Below are positions 5,994 through 12,942 of a stretch of DNA of 13,500 bases, piece after piece. This DNA is from an uncultured Eubacteriales bacterium (GTDB lineage Bacteria; Bacillota; Clostridia; Oscillospirales; Butyricicoccaceae). Location of the stretch: contig CATJIY010000189.1 in NCBI GenBank assembly GCA_949740695.1, positions 1-13,500 of the forward strand, read 5' to 3'. The notes beneath the pieces are model-generated. The model was not told where the DNA came from, made no database searches, and saw nothing but the letters and a program-made list of their open reading frames with translations. The position numbers and the translations under genes were made by a program. Positions within the stretch are counted from its first letter, which is position 1. Each line of letters starts with the position of its first letter.

Positions 5994-7268
5994 ATGATCT
6001 ATGCGGCTATATCAATTTTTGCTGTTGCTTACATATTGATGTTAGTGTTCAGCAAGTACAGACCTTATATCGCGCTTGGCACCGCTTTGATTTTTATTAT
6101 CACGGGAATGTTGCCGCTTGAAAAGATTATGGATGCCATTGATTTTAATGTTCTGCTTATGATAGCAGGGACGATGGGTATTGTGGCGCTGTTTATTGAA
6201 AGCAGAATGCCCGAATTACTTGCTGATCTGATCATGGAAAAAGTCCCGAATGTCAAGTGGGCCGCCATTGCTATGGCGTTGTTTGCCGGTATCATATCCG
6301 CATTTGTGGACAATGTTGCAACTGTGCTTATGATAGCCCCTGTTGCACTTGAAATTTGCAAGAAATTAAAAACAAGTCCTGTTCCGTTTATCATAGCGAT
6401 TGCGGTTTCATCCAATTTACAGGGTGCCGCTACTTTGGTCGGAGACACCACCGCAATTATGCTTGGGTCTGCCCTTAATATGAGCTTCATGGATTTCTTC
6501 TGGTATAAAGGCCGTCCCGGCATGTTTCTCGCGGTAGAATTTGGTGCTGTTGTTTCCGCCATAATTTTGGCTTCCCTGTTCAGGAAGGAAAAGGCCCCCA
6601 TTCCCAAAGCGCAAGAGAGGACAAAAGTCAATGATTACATTCCTTCTATATTGCTTTTGGGGATGATCGTGCTGCTGATTGCCGCTTCCTTTATTCCGAA
6701 TAAGCCTGATATTGCGAATGGTCTTATTTGCTGCGGCTTATTGCTTGCCGGTCTTGTTTACAATTTTGCAAAGAAAAAGAATGTATCCGCCATCACTACA
6801 CCTTTGAAAGAAATTGACCTTGAAACGATCGGCCTTCTATTTGGACTCTTTTTGATGATAGGCGGTATAGCGGAACAAGGCGTTATTGATGCTGCCGCTG
6901 GTCTTCTCGCGAAAATGGGTGGCGGTAACATATTTGTCCTTTATACGGTTATAGTATGGGCATCTGTGTTGATTTCCGCATTCATAGATAATATTCCGTA
7001 TGTTGCAACAATGATTCCGCTTATCGCAGGTCTTGCTTCTGTCTTGAATATAGATCCTACCGTGCTGTATTTCGGATTGCTGTCCGGTGCGACGCTTGGC
7101 GGTAACTGTACGCCTATCGGTGCATCCGCAAATATTACGGGTATCGGCATTCTTCGCAAAGAAGGATATACGGTCAAAAATTCTGATTTCTTTAAGATTG
7201 GTATACCGTTCACAATGGCCGCCATCATTCCGGCATATATCTATTTGTGGATCATGTATGGAATTTGA
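5994..7268 (+). CDS. ArsB/NhaD-type (ion transporter superfamily) permease
   Basis: A 424-residue polytopic membrane protein of the ArsB/NhaD-CitM group (IT superfamily, SLC13-like permease domain), full length for the family. The inverted-repeat architecture is clear: the first half has FNVLLMIAGTMGIVALFIES (51-70), SAFVDNVATVLMIAP (102-116) and LVGDTTAIMLGSALNMSF (148-165); the second half has ETIGLLFGLFLMIGGIAEQG (277-296), SAFIDNIPYVATMIP (328-342) and LGGNCTPIGASANITGIGI (368-386). The two DN(V/I) motifs and the Gly-Asp-Thr/Gly-Asn-Cys hairpins are the ion- and substrate-binding elements. Substrates in the family include arsenite, Na+/H+ and di- and tricarboxylates, and sequence alone cannot decide. 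Position under a Mn2+ riboswitch suggests metal or counter-ion transport. The start follows AAAGAGGTG. The region looks more AT-rich than the neighbouring genes. Confidence 0.9.
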   Translation: MIYAAISIFAVAYILMLVFSKYRPYIALGTALIFIITGMLPLEKIMDAIDFNVLLMIAGTMGIVALFIESRMPELLADLIMEKVPNVKWAAIAMALFAGIISAFVDNVATVLMIAPVALEICKKLKTSPVPFIIAIAVSSNLQGAATLVGDTTAIMLGSALNMSFMDFFWYKGRPGMFLAVEFGAVVSAIILASLFRKEKAPIPKAQERTKVNDYIPSILLLGMIVLLIAASFIPNKPDIANGLICCGLLLAGLVYNFAKKKNVSAITTPLKEIDLETIGLLFGLFLMIGGIAEQGVIDAAAGLLAKMGGGNIFVLYTVIVWASVLISAFIDNIPYVATMIPLIAGLASVLNIDPTVLYFGLLSGATLGGNCTPIGASANITGIGILRKEGYTVKNSDFFKIGIPFTMAAIIPAYIYLWIMYGI

Positions 7269-7351
7269 TCGGCATTAGGCGGCTTTTCAGACTTTATAGC
7301 AAATTCCGATTAAAAAACGATATATAAAGAAGTTCTGCGGGAGGAAGATTG

Positions 7352-8989
7352 ATGGACTATGCAGCGATTCTGATACCGTTTGCTGGCGGCCTTGGAATGT
7401 TTATATATGGAATGCAGATCATGGCCCAAGGACTTGAAAATGCAGCCGGCAACAAAGTAAAACCGTTTCTTGAGGTGTTGACGAAAAACAAGTTTTTCGG
7501 TGTGCTTTTGGGGATGCTAATCACGGCGGTCATACAGAGTTCCTCTGCAACGACCGTCATGGTGGTGGGATTTGTCAATGCCGGGATCATGAATCTTGGG
7601 CAGGCCATGGGCGTGATTATGGGCGCCAACATTGGCACCACCGTAACCGGCTGGCTCGTATCCAGCGTGGAGTGGGCGAAGGCGTTAAGCCCGGCGAATC
7701 TTGCGCCGATTGCAATTATGGTTGGCGTGGTTATCATGCTTGCGGGAAAGAGACATTCCTCTAAGGATGTGTCCAGCATCATCGTAGGATTCGGTATTCT
7801 ATTTGTCGGTATCTCTACCATGTCAGCAGCCGTAGCTCCGTTGAAAGATTCGCCGGAGATTGTGAATCTATTTATAACATTGGGGAAGAATCCGCTGCTT
7901 GGAATTCTCGCCGGAACCGTAGTCACTGCGATTATACAGAGTTCTTCTGCGTCTGTCGGCATTCTGCAAAGTCTTGCTGCGTCAGGGCTTGTCCCCATGA
8001 GTGCGGCCATCTATATCATTCTGGGCCAAAATATCGGCACTTGTGTGACTGCAATTTTGTCCAGTGTAGGCACCAAGAAAAATGCAAAGACAGCCGCACT
8101 CATGCACCTGCTGTTCAATATGATTGGTACTGTAATATTTGGCGTGGTGGCGGTTCTGTTCTTTACAATGGTACGCCCCTCTATGGCCAACGGAACGATT
8201 ACCCAAACACAGATCAGTGCCGTGCATACGATTTTCAACATCGGCACGACCATCCTTTTGTTCCCGGCATCGAACCTGATTATCAAGTTGGCAGAGAAAA
8301 TCGGCAGAGTGGACACAGTGGAACAGGAGGAAGGTATTCTCCTACTGGATGACCGTATGCTTGAGACACCGGGCATCGCACTGCAGTCCACATTCTCAGA
8401 AACGCTGCGCATGGGTCATGTGGTCATGGATTCTCTTGAGAAAGCGAGTTCTGTCCTGTTTACACAAAGCCGCGAGGACATTCAGGTATTGAAGACACAG
8501 GAGGACCTGGTGGATAAACTCAGCGCAGGCATTTCTGAGTACGCAATCAAAATTTCTTCCTTGCAGGTAAGCGACAGAGAGCATCAGGAGGTGGCGCACC
8601 TGCTGCAGATCATTTCCGACATGGAGCGTGTCAGTGATTACTGTGAAAACATCTCTGAATATGCGGAAACGCTCTACGAGAAAAAAGCCGCATTCTCAGA
8701 GTTGGGCACAGAGGGCATCCGGCAAATGTTTGCTGTCTGTACGGACAGCTTCCAATATGCATTGAAGGCATTTGAGGAAGGAAGCCGTGAAAAAGCCCTA
8801 AAGGCCATCGAAAAGGAAACACAGGCCGATGATCTTGAGATATCCTTGCGGACAAAGCATATTGAGCGGCTTGCCAATAACCAGTGTGATACAGAGGCCG
8901 GGATCGTATTCCTGGATGCCATCACATCTCTGGAGCGTATTTCTGATCACGCAAGAAATATTGCGGAAGAAGTATTAAAAAAGCCATAA
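7352..8989 (+). CDS. Na/Pi cotransporter family protein with PhoU-like domain
   Basis: A 545-residue protein. The ATG at 7352 is preferred over an in-frame TTG at 7349 because GGGAGG (7339-7344) is better spaced for it. The membrane part (residues 1-315) has two Na+/phosphate-cotransporter repeats with the signature QSSSA motifs: TAVIQSSSATTVMVVGFVNA (58-77) and TAIIQSSSASVGILQSL (192-208), each followed by a Gly-Gln/Gly-Ala-Asn-Ile-Gly-Thr stretch. The C-terminal part (about 345-540) is a helical PhoU-like domain with repeated E-R-x-S-D motifs (MERVSDYCENISEYAE; LERISDHARNIAEEV). This is the NptA/YjbB type, which moves phosphate with Na+; E. coli YjbB has been linked to phosphate export. It ends the riboswitch unit, about 80 bases after the permease with no terminator between them. 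Confidence 0.93.
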   Translation: MDYAAILIPFAGGLGMFIYGMQIMAQGLENAAGNKVKPFLEVLTKNKFFGVLLGMLITAVIQSSSATTVMVVGFVNAGIMNLGQAMGVIMGANIGTTVTGWLVSSVEWAKALSPANLAPIAIMVGVVIMLAGKRHSSKDVSSIIVGFGILFVGISTMSAAVAPLKDSPEIVNLFITLGKNPLLGILAGTVVTAIIQSSSASVGILQSLAASGLVPMSAAIYIILGQNIGTCVTAILSSVGTKKNAKTAALMHLLFNMIGTVIFGVVAVLFFTMVRPSMANGTITQTQISAVHTIFNIGTTILLFPASNLIIKLAEKIGRVDTVEQEEGILLLDDRMLETPGIALQSTFSETLRMGHVVMDSLEKASSVLFTQSREDIQVLKTQEDLVDKLSAGISEYAIKISSLQVSDREHQEVAHLLQIISDMERVSDYCENISEYAETLYEKKAAFSELGTEGIRQMFAVCTDSFQYALKAFEEGSREKALKAIEKETQADDLEISLRTKHIERLANNQCDTEAGIVFLDAITSLERISDHARNIAEEVLKKP

Positions 8990-9026
8990 GGAGCTGCTGG
9001 ACAATAGCGAACGCAATGGCAATAAG

Positions 9027-9071
9027 ATGCCGTGGCCATCTCCTGCACGGGGAATGGTCACGGCATTTTTT
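9027..9071 (+). terminator. intrinsic terminator of the riboswitch operon
   Basis: ATGCCGTGGCCAT (9027-9039) pairs with ATGGTCACGGCAT (9054-9066) over 13 positions with one G-T pair, followed directly by six T (9066-9071). It lies 37 bases after the Na/Pi gene. It sits between convergent genes; on the - strand the stem is followed only by a weak CTTATT, so it works best for the + strand. Confidence 0.9.
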
Positions 9072-9079
9072 CTTCAAAT

Positions 9080-9664
9080 TTACATTGATGGCTTATTTCC
9101 GTTTTTTGCCTTGCAGATGAGCTGGGTCATAGTCCCCATAGGGCAGTAGACACACCAGCTGCGGGGTTTGAACAGCACCATGGTGACCAGTCCCAGCACC
9201 GTGGAGGTCAGCATCACGCTGTAAAATCCAAAAGCGAACTGAGCCACGCCGGGATGGAACAGGGTGCCGTGATAGGCCCAATTCCAAGGAAGCTTGAAGG
9301 TCCACAGCAGCGTGACCACCTGCCGGAGATCTTGGGTTCCCGCAAAGACCAAGTATGTATTCCAGAGCATCTGGAAAAACATGATGAAGAACCAAATCAG
9401 GAAACCGTAGCGGAACGCCTTGCTTTTCATCCACTTTGGGATGTCCTTTTTCCGGGAGAGGCCAAACCGGCCGCCCAGCAGGCCAAATACCTGTCCCCGG
9501 CCGCAGTAACGGTTGCAGTAGCCCTTTGTCCCCCGTGCGATGGCGATGATCAGAGGGATAAAGAAGAAAAACAGGCCGATCCAGGCAAACAGGATGTTAA
9601 AAAAGCCTAAGATCAGATAGGTCAGCTCCACGATCCACAGGTAGTCGTACCAATGCTTTTTCAT
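9080..9664 (-). CDS. NapH-like 4Fe-4S membrane protein
   Basis: A 194-residue membrane protein with helices near 8-43 (long, probably two), 85-106, about 115-130 and 140-164. Two Cys clusters lie on the same side of the membrane: GYCNRYCGRGQVFG (C50, C54) just after the first helices, and RSWCVYCPMGTMTQLIC (C171, C174, C184) at the C-terminus. This resembles the NapH/NosR/CcoG-type Fe-S membrane proteins, which pass electrons between a soluble ferredoxin and a membrane or outside partner, but it has only five Cys, so it cannot hold two full Cys-ligated 4Fe-4S clusters alone. The start ATG overlaps the ferredoxin stop (ATGA), which implies translational coupling and a joint role. It is the last gene of the redox operon. 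Confidence 0.83.
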   Translation of the reverse strand: MKKHWYDYLWIVELTYLILGFFNILFAWIGLFFFFIPLIIAIARGTKGYCNRYCGRGQVFGLLGGRFGLSRKKDIPKWMKSKAFRYGFLIWFFIMFFQMLWNTYLVFAGTQDLRQVVTLLWTFKLPWNWAYHGTLFHPGVAQFAFGFYSVMLTSTVLGLVTMVLFKPRSWCVYCPMGTMTQLICKAKNGNKPSM

Positions 9665-9873
9665 ACCTCCACCTCCCGGATCTCAATGACGCTGGCCGGA
9701 CACTCCTTGGCGCACTTCCCGCAGCCCACGCATTTGCTCTCGTCCACCTGGGCCGCCACGCCCTTGATAACCTGAATGGCGGACAGCGGGCATACCTTTA
9801 CGCAGCAGCCGCAGGCAACGCAGTCTTTTTGATTTACCACCGCCCTGCGGCGTTTCTTTTTTACATGTTCCAT
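9661..9873 (-). CDS. 2[4Fe-4S] ferredoxin
   Basis: A 70-residue ferredoxin. After a basic N-terminus (KKKRRRA) come two classical cluster motifs: CVACGCCVKVCP (C18, C21, C24, C28, plus an extra C23) and CVGCGKCAKECP (C48, C51, C54, C58), so two 4Fe-4S clusters are expected. The unusually basic start could dock it to membrane lipids or to the acidic side of a partner. It follows the TlpA gene by 61 bases and overlaps the Fe-S membrane-protein gene by four. The start is preceded by AAGAGGT eight bases upstream. The likely role is electron delivery to, or from, the NapH-like protein encoded directly downstream. Confidence 0.93.
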   Translation of the reverse strand: MEHVKKKRRRAVVNQKDCVACGCCVKVCPLSAIQVIKGVAAQVDESKCVGCGKCAKECPASVIEIREVEV

Positions 9874-9934
9874 CTTCTATACCTCTTGCATTTTGTGATT
9901 TTCTTATAATAATATGGGAAAAACATTGTACATA

Positions 9935-10534
9935 TCACTGCTCTGTAATCATACCGATACCCTTTTCCAGCGTTTCCCTGTCAATGGCGCCTGTGGCCTG
10001 GGCAACCCCATATCCCTCTGCATCAATGAAATAGGTAGTGGGCAGGGAATACACGCCATAGGTCTCGGCGGCGGCGCCGTCCGTATCATAGAATACCGGG
10101 AAAGAATAGCCCTGCTCGTCAATAAAAGCCGTTGCCTTTTCATAGGACTCTCTGGAACTGGTGGTCATATTCACCATGAGAAAATGGATTTCCCCACCCA
10201 GTTCAGCATAGGCCTCGTCAAAATCCGGCATCTCGCTCTGGCAGGGGCCGCACCAGCTGGCCCAGAAGTTGAGCACCACCGGCTTGCCCACATGGTCGGA
10301 CAGATGGACCTCATTGCCTTCCCGGTCATACACCGTGAAATCGGGAGCCAGCACCTTTTCTTCCTCGCCCCCACTGCTTTCTTCCTCTCTTTTATCTGAA
10401 GGCTGCGCCCCGTCCTGCATTGCCAGTTGGTTGGAATCCATCCCCTGGCTCAGCTTATCATAGAGGACATACGCGCCGCCCAGCAGCAGCACAAAAGCCA
10501 GTATCACAATCAGTAAAGTCTTATTTTTCTTCAT
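9935..10534 (-). CDS. TlpA/ResA-like membrane-anchored thiol-disulfide oxidoreductase
   Basis: A 199-residue protein with an uncleaved-looking signal anchor (basic KKNK, then a helix at about 6-24), a polar acidic linker (residues 30-60) and a thioredoxin-fold domain outside the membrane. The active site is WCGPC (94-98) inside VVLNFWASWCGPCQSEMPDF, and the cis-proline is P165 in YGVYSLPTTYFID. There is no lipobox Cys, so it should be held by the anchor helix. TlpA/ResA proteins receive electrons from CcdA and reduce outside disulfides. CcdA is encoded just upstream with an 8-base gap. With no cytochrome c genes in view, its substrate may be a protein disulfide or another outside oxidant. The start has AGGAGA six to seven bases upstream. 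Confidence 0.92.
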   Translation of the reverse strand: MKKNKTLLIVILAFVLLLGGAYVLYDKLSQGMDSNQLAMQDGAQPSDKREEESSGGEEEKVLAPDFTVYDREGNEVHLSDHVGKPVVLNFWASWCGPCQSEMPDFDEAYAELGGEIHFLMVNMTTSSRESYEKATAFIDEQGYSFPVFYDTDGAAAETYGVYSLPTTYFIDAEGYGVAQATGAIDRETLEKGIGMITEQ

Positions 10535-10542
10535 AGTGTCTC

Positions 10543-11205
10543 CTAACTGAGCAGACTGAGCATCCGCCCAAACATTCCGGTGGCCATCAGCAGGCCGATA
10601 AGAACCAGCAGACTGCCGCTGACCTTGTTGATGATGTTGTAGTGCCGTTTAATCCAGCCAAAGGCGGACTTCAGGTATCCAATCAGCACTGCGCTTAAAA
10701 TAAAGGGAATCCCCAGTCCCAGGGAATAGACCAGCAGCATGAGCATCCCTTCCACCACATGACCCCGCTGGGAGGCCAGCATCAGCGCCGAACCGAGGAA
10801 TGCTCCCACACAGGGCGTCCAGCCAATGGAAAACACAATGCCAAACAGCGCCGAAGAGAAAAAGCCCATGTTCGCCGTGTTGACCGTGCGCCTGCTCCCG
10901 CGGAACAGATTTACCTTGAATACGCCCAGAAAGTTAAGCCCGAAGAAAATCACCACCAGCCCGGATACCAGGTTGACGGCGGTCTGGTATTCCCGCAGGA
11001 AACTGCCCACCGTCCCGGCTAAAGCACCCAATGCGGTAAAGACAACGGTAAAGCCAAGGACGAAGCCGATGGCACCGGCCAGTGTTTTTTTCACGCTGCG
11101 TTCCCCGCCTCCGGCAAAGTAGGAGATGTAAACGGGCAGCATGGGCAGCAGACAGGGAGAAATAAAGGTGATGATCCCCTCCAGGAATGAGATCACATAT
11201 TGCAT
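10543..11205 (-). CDS. ccdA: CcdA-type transmembrane thiol-electron transporter
   Basis: A 220-residue protein of the CcdA/DsbD-beta family, with about six membrane helices. The paired redox Cys are visible in their family contexts: C18 in FISPCLLPMLPVYISY and C132 in SIGWTPCVGAFLGSAL. These Cys carry reducing power from cytoplasmic thioredoxin across the membrane. Length and both repeats are normal (CcdA is typically about 190-240 residues). The start overlaps the previous gene by 13 bases and has a GGGGGA-type site nine bases upstream. Context is clear: Trx-TrxB fusion upstream as reductant, TlpA-like protein downstream as acceptor. Confidence 0.93.
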   Translation of the reverse strand: MQYVISFLEGIITFISPCLLPMLPVYISYFAGGGERSVKKTLAGAIGFVLGFTVVFTALGALAGTVGSFLREYQTAVNLVSGLVVIFFGLNFLGVFKVNLFRGSRRTVNTANMGFFSSALFGIVFSIGWTPCVGAFLGSALMLASQRGHVVEGMLMLLVYSLGLGIPFILSAVLIGYLKSAFGWIKRHYNIINKVSGSLLVLIGLLMATGMFGRMLSLLS

Positions 11206-11405
11206 TGATCACCGTCCCCCTTTCCGAACACACCGGACAGCAGCCAGCCCACCAGACCCATATAAACCATCGTGACCAAAGGATGGGAGGTCAGCGGGCA
11301 GGTGCCGGACGAGCATCCGATGAAATAGTAATAAGCAAGACCTGCCATCGCTCCGCCTGTGGTAAACAGTATTGGTTTCAGCCATTTTTTCATGTTCTTC
11401 TTCAT
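11193..11405 (-). CDS. small membrane protein with CxxxxCP motif (DUF6132-like)
   Basis: A 70-residue protein. The ATG at 11405 is preferred over the longer upstream frame because GGAGGTG lies six bases before it, inside the end of the trx gene; only one base separates the two genes. It has a basic N-terminus (MKKNMKKWLKP), a helix at about 11-30, a motif GCSSGTCPLTS (C31 and C36), a second helix at about 44-60 and a C-terminal Cys at 68. It resembles the DUF6132 family, whose role is unknown to me. The C-x4-C-P motif next to the membrane, between thioredoxin and CcdA genes, suggests a redox role or an outside sulfur-handling partner, which is inference. It overlaps ccdA by 13 bases. Confidence 0.8.
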   Translation of the reverse strand: MKKNMKKWLKPILFTTGGAMAGLAYYYFIGCSSGTCPLTSHPLVTMVYMGLVGWLLSGVFGKGDGDQCNM

Positions 11406-11406
11406 A

Positions 11407-12672
11407 TCAGACACCTCCTGCAAGATATTCTTCCGCATAGTGAACGGCCACAGCGCCGTCAGCCACAGCGGTCACTACCTGCCGCAAAGCCTTCGTGCGG
11501 ACATCGCCCACGGCGAATACACCGGGGATATTGGTACGTGTGCTTTCGTCAGCAACAACATAGCCTTCCGGGGTGAGTTCAAGCTGTCCTTTCACCAATT
11601 CGGTGGAAGGCCTCCTGCCGATGCTGACAAATACGCCTTCGCAGGCAAGGGCGCTTTCCTCTCCGGTTTTTACGTTCCGCAGCCGGACGCCGGTCACTTT
11701 CCCGTCATGATGCAATTCCGTGATCTCGCTGTCCCAGCGGAATTCCACATTTTCCGCATTCATCAGCGGCACATGGTAAATCTTTGTCGCTTTTAAGGTA
11801 TCTCTGCGGTGGACAAGAATCACCTTTTTACAGATGCGGGAGAGAATCAGGGCGTCCGCTGCGGCTGTATTTCCGCCTCCCGCAATGACCACGGTCTTGT
11901 CCTTGTAGAACATGCCGTCACAGGCAGCACAGTAATTGACGCCTTTTCCGGTCAGTTCCTGCTCATCTGCAACACCCAGTTCTCTGGGACCGGCACCGGT
12001 AGCCAGAACAATGGTTCTGGTATACAGAGGACCCTCACTGGTCTGCACTTTCTTCACGGCACCGGACAGGTCGAGGGAGAGCACCTCCGTCAGTTTTGTT
12101 TCTACGCCAAAGCGCTCGGTTCCACGCTTCATCTTCTCACCCAGGGAGAAGCCGTCAATGCCCTCCTCAAAGCCGGGATAATTGTCGATCTGCTCCGTCA
12201 GCGCCATCTGGCCGCCGGCGGACAGCTTCTCCAAAACCACGGTGTCCAGTCCGGCTCTGGCGGCATAAAGAGCTGCTGTGTAGCCGCCGGGACCGCCGCC
12301 CACCACGATCATATCATAGACATGTTTCACAATGCTGTCCTCCCGTTCCCGGTTCTGCAATGTTTCCTCAATAAACGCCGCCAGCTGCGCCTTGGATTCC
12401 GGGGCTACGATTGAGCCAAGAACCTGACCGTTCTGATAGAGCAGCAGGGTGGGAACTACCTCAATCTCCTCGGATTGGGCAAGTTCCGGCTCGTCATCAA
12501 TGTTGACGGTACCGAACACCAGTGTATCCTGATATTCTTCTGCCAAAGCCTCCAGAGAGGGTGCCAGACGGCGGCAGTATACACACCAGGGAGCAAAAAA
12601 CTCCACCAGTACAGGCCTTTCCGCCTGCGTATACTTACGATAATTTTCTGAGTTCATATTTAAAATCGGCAT
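11407..12672 (-). CDS. thioredoxin-thioredoxin reductase fusion protein
   Basis: A 421-residue fusion. Residues 1-105 are a thioredoxin with active site APWCVYCRRLAPSLE (C30, C33; WCVYC instead of WCGPC) and cis-proline P74 (VVPT). After a short linker (106-117) comes a complete TrxB-type flavoprotein: FAD motif MIVVGGGPGGYTAALYAARA (121-140), redox pair CAACDG (C248, C251), NADPH motif AGGGNTAAADAL (264-275) with HRRD at 288-291, and the second FAD motif GVFAVGD (384-390). It should use NADPH to reduce its own thioredoxin domain and so feed CcdA. The GGGNTA element differs from the usual GGGDSA, which leaves cofactor choice less certain. The ATG follows AAAGGAG. The order (Trx first) is opposite to the TrxB-Trx fusion of Mycobacterium leprae. 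Confidence 0.94.
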   Translation of the reverse strand: MPILNMNSENYRKYTQAERPVLVEFFAPWCVYCRRLAPSLEALAEEYQDTLVFGTVNIDDEPELAQSEEIEVVPTLLLYQNGQVLGSIVAPESKAQLAAFIEETLQNREREDSIVKHVYDMIVVGGGPGGYTAALYAARAGLDTVVLEKLSAGGQMALTEQIDNYPGFEEGIDGFSLGEKMKRGTERFGVETKLTEVLSLDLSGAVKKVQTSEGPLYTRTIVLATGAGPRELGVADEQELTGKGVNYCAACDGMFYKDKTVVIAGGGNTAAADALILSRICKKVILVHRRDTLKATKIYHVPLMNAENVEFRWDSEITELHHDGKVTGVRLRNVKTGEESALACEGVFVSIGRRPSTELVKGQLELTPEGYVVADESTRTNIPGVFAVGDVRTKALRQVVTAVADGAVAVHYAEEYLAGGV

Positions 12673-12704
12673 AGATCGTTTCTCCTTTCGTTTTTATTGA
12701 CATT

Positions 12705-12745
12705 AGTATATCCATAAACAGCGCTGTTTTCCGTGATATGATCAC
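12705..12745 (-). promoter_or_regulatory. putative promoter/operator of the redox operon
   Basis: On the - strand a TATACT -10-like box (12705-12710) lies about 33 bases upstream of the trx start. Immediately before it is a perfect 14-base palindrome AAACAGCGCTGTTT (12716-12729), and further on GTGAT-ATG-ATCAC (12733-12745). No good -35 hexamer is present at the normal distance, which fits activator-dependent or repressor-covered initiation. The palindromes are seen; their regulator is unknown. Confidence 0.4.
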
Positions 12746-12776
12746 AAAAGGCGGTTCCGCATATGCGGAGCCACCT
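12746..12776 (-). terminator. hairpin with T tract upstream of the trx promoter
   Basis: The + strand AGGCGGTTCCGC (12749-12760) pairs with GCGGAGCCACCT (12765-12776) around ATAT with one mismatch and one G-T pair. Read on the - strand it is followed at once by TTTT. It would stop transcripts coming from the CoA-binding gene before the trx operon. Confidence 0.65.
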
Positions 12777-12901
12777 GAAACCAAAATCAGCCTGTTCTTT
12801 CCTCTTAATAGTTAGCTCGCTGCTCGCGGAAATAAAGCACAGCTTATTATTGTTTTGTAAGTTGTATCTAACACGGCTGTTCGTTAATCACCGTACACAG
12901 T

Positions 12902-12935
12902 AAAACCGCCCCGGACGAAGCCAATCGTCCGGAGC
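12902..12935 (-). terminator. terminator after the CoA-binding protein gene
   Basis: GCCCCGGACGA (12908-12918) pairs with TCGTCCGGAGC (12925-12935), eleven pairs with one G-T on the RNA, around a 6-base loop. On the - strand it is followed by GGTTTTA. It begins eight bases after the stop codon of the CoA-binding-protein gene. Confidence 0.75.
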
Positions 12936-12942
12936 ACTCTTA

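Noticed and set aside
5994..7268. Naming the permease arsB (arsenite efflux)
   Set aside because: No arsR, arsC or arsA is nearby and the regulator is a Mn2+ riboswitch; the superfamily transports many ions, so no gene symbol is given.
9935..11205. Cytochrome c maturation role for CcdA and the TlpA-like protein
   Set aside because: No ResB/ResC, Ccm or CxxCH-containing protein is present in the window, so a general thiol-reducing role is preferred.
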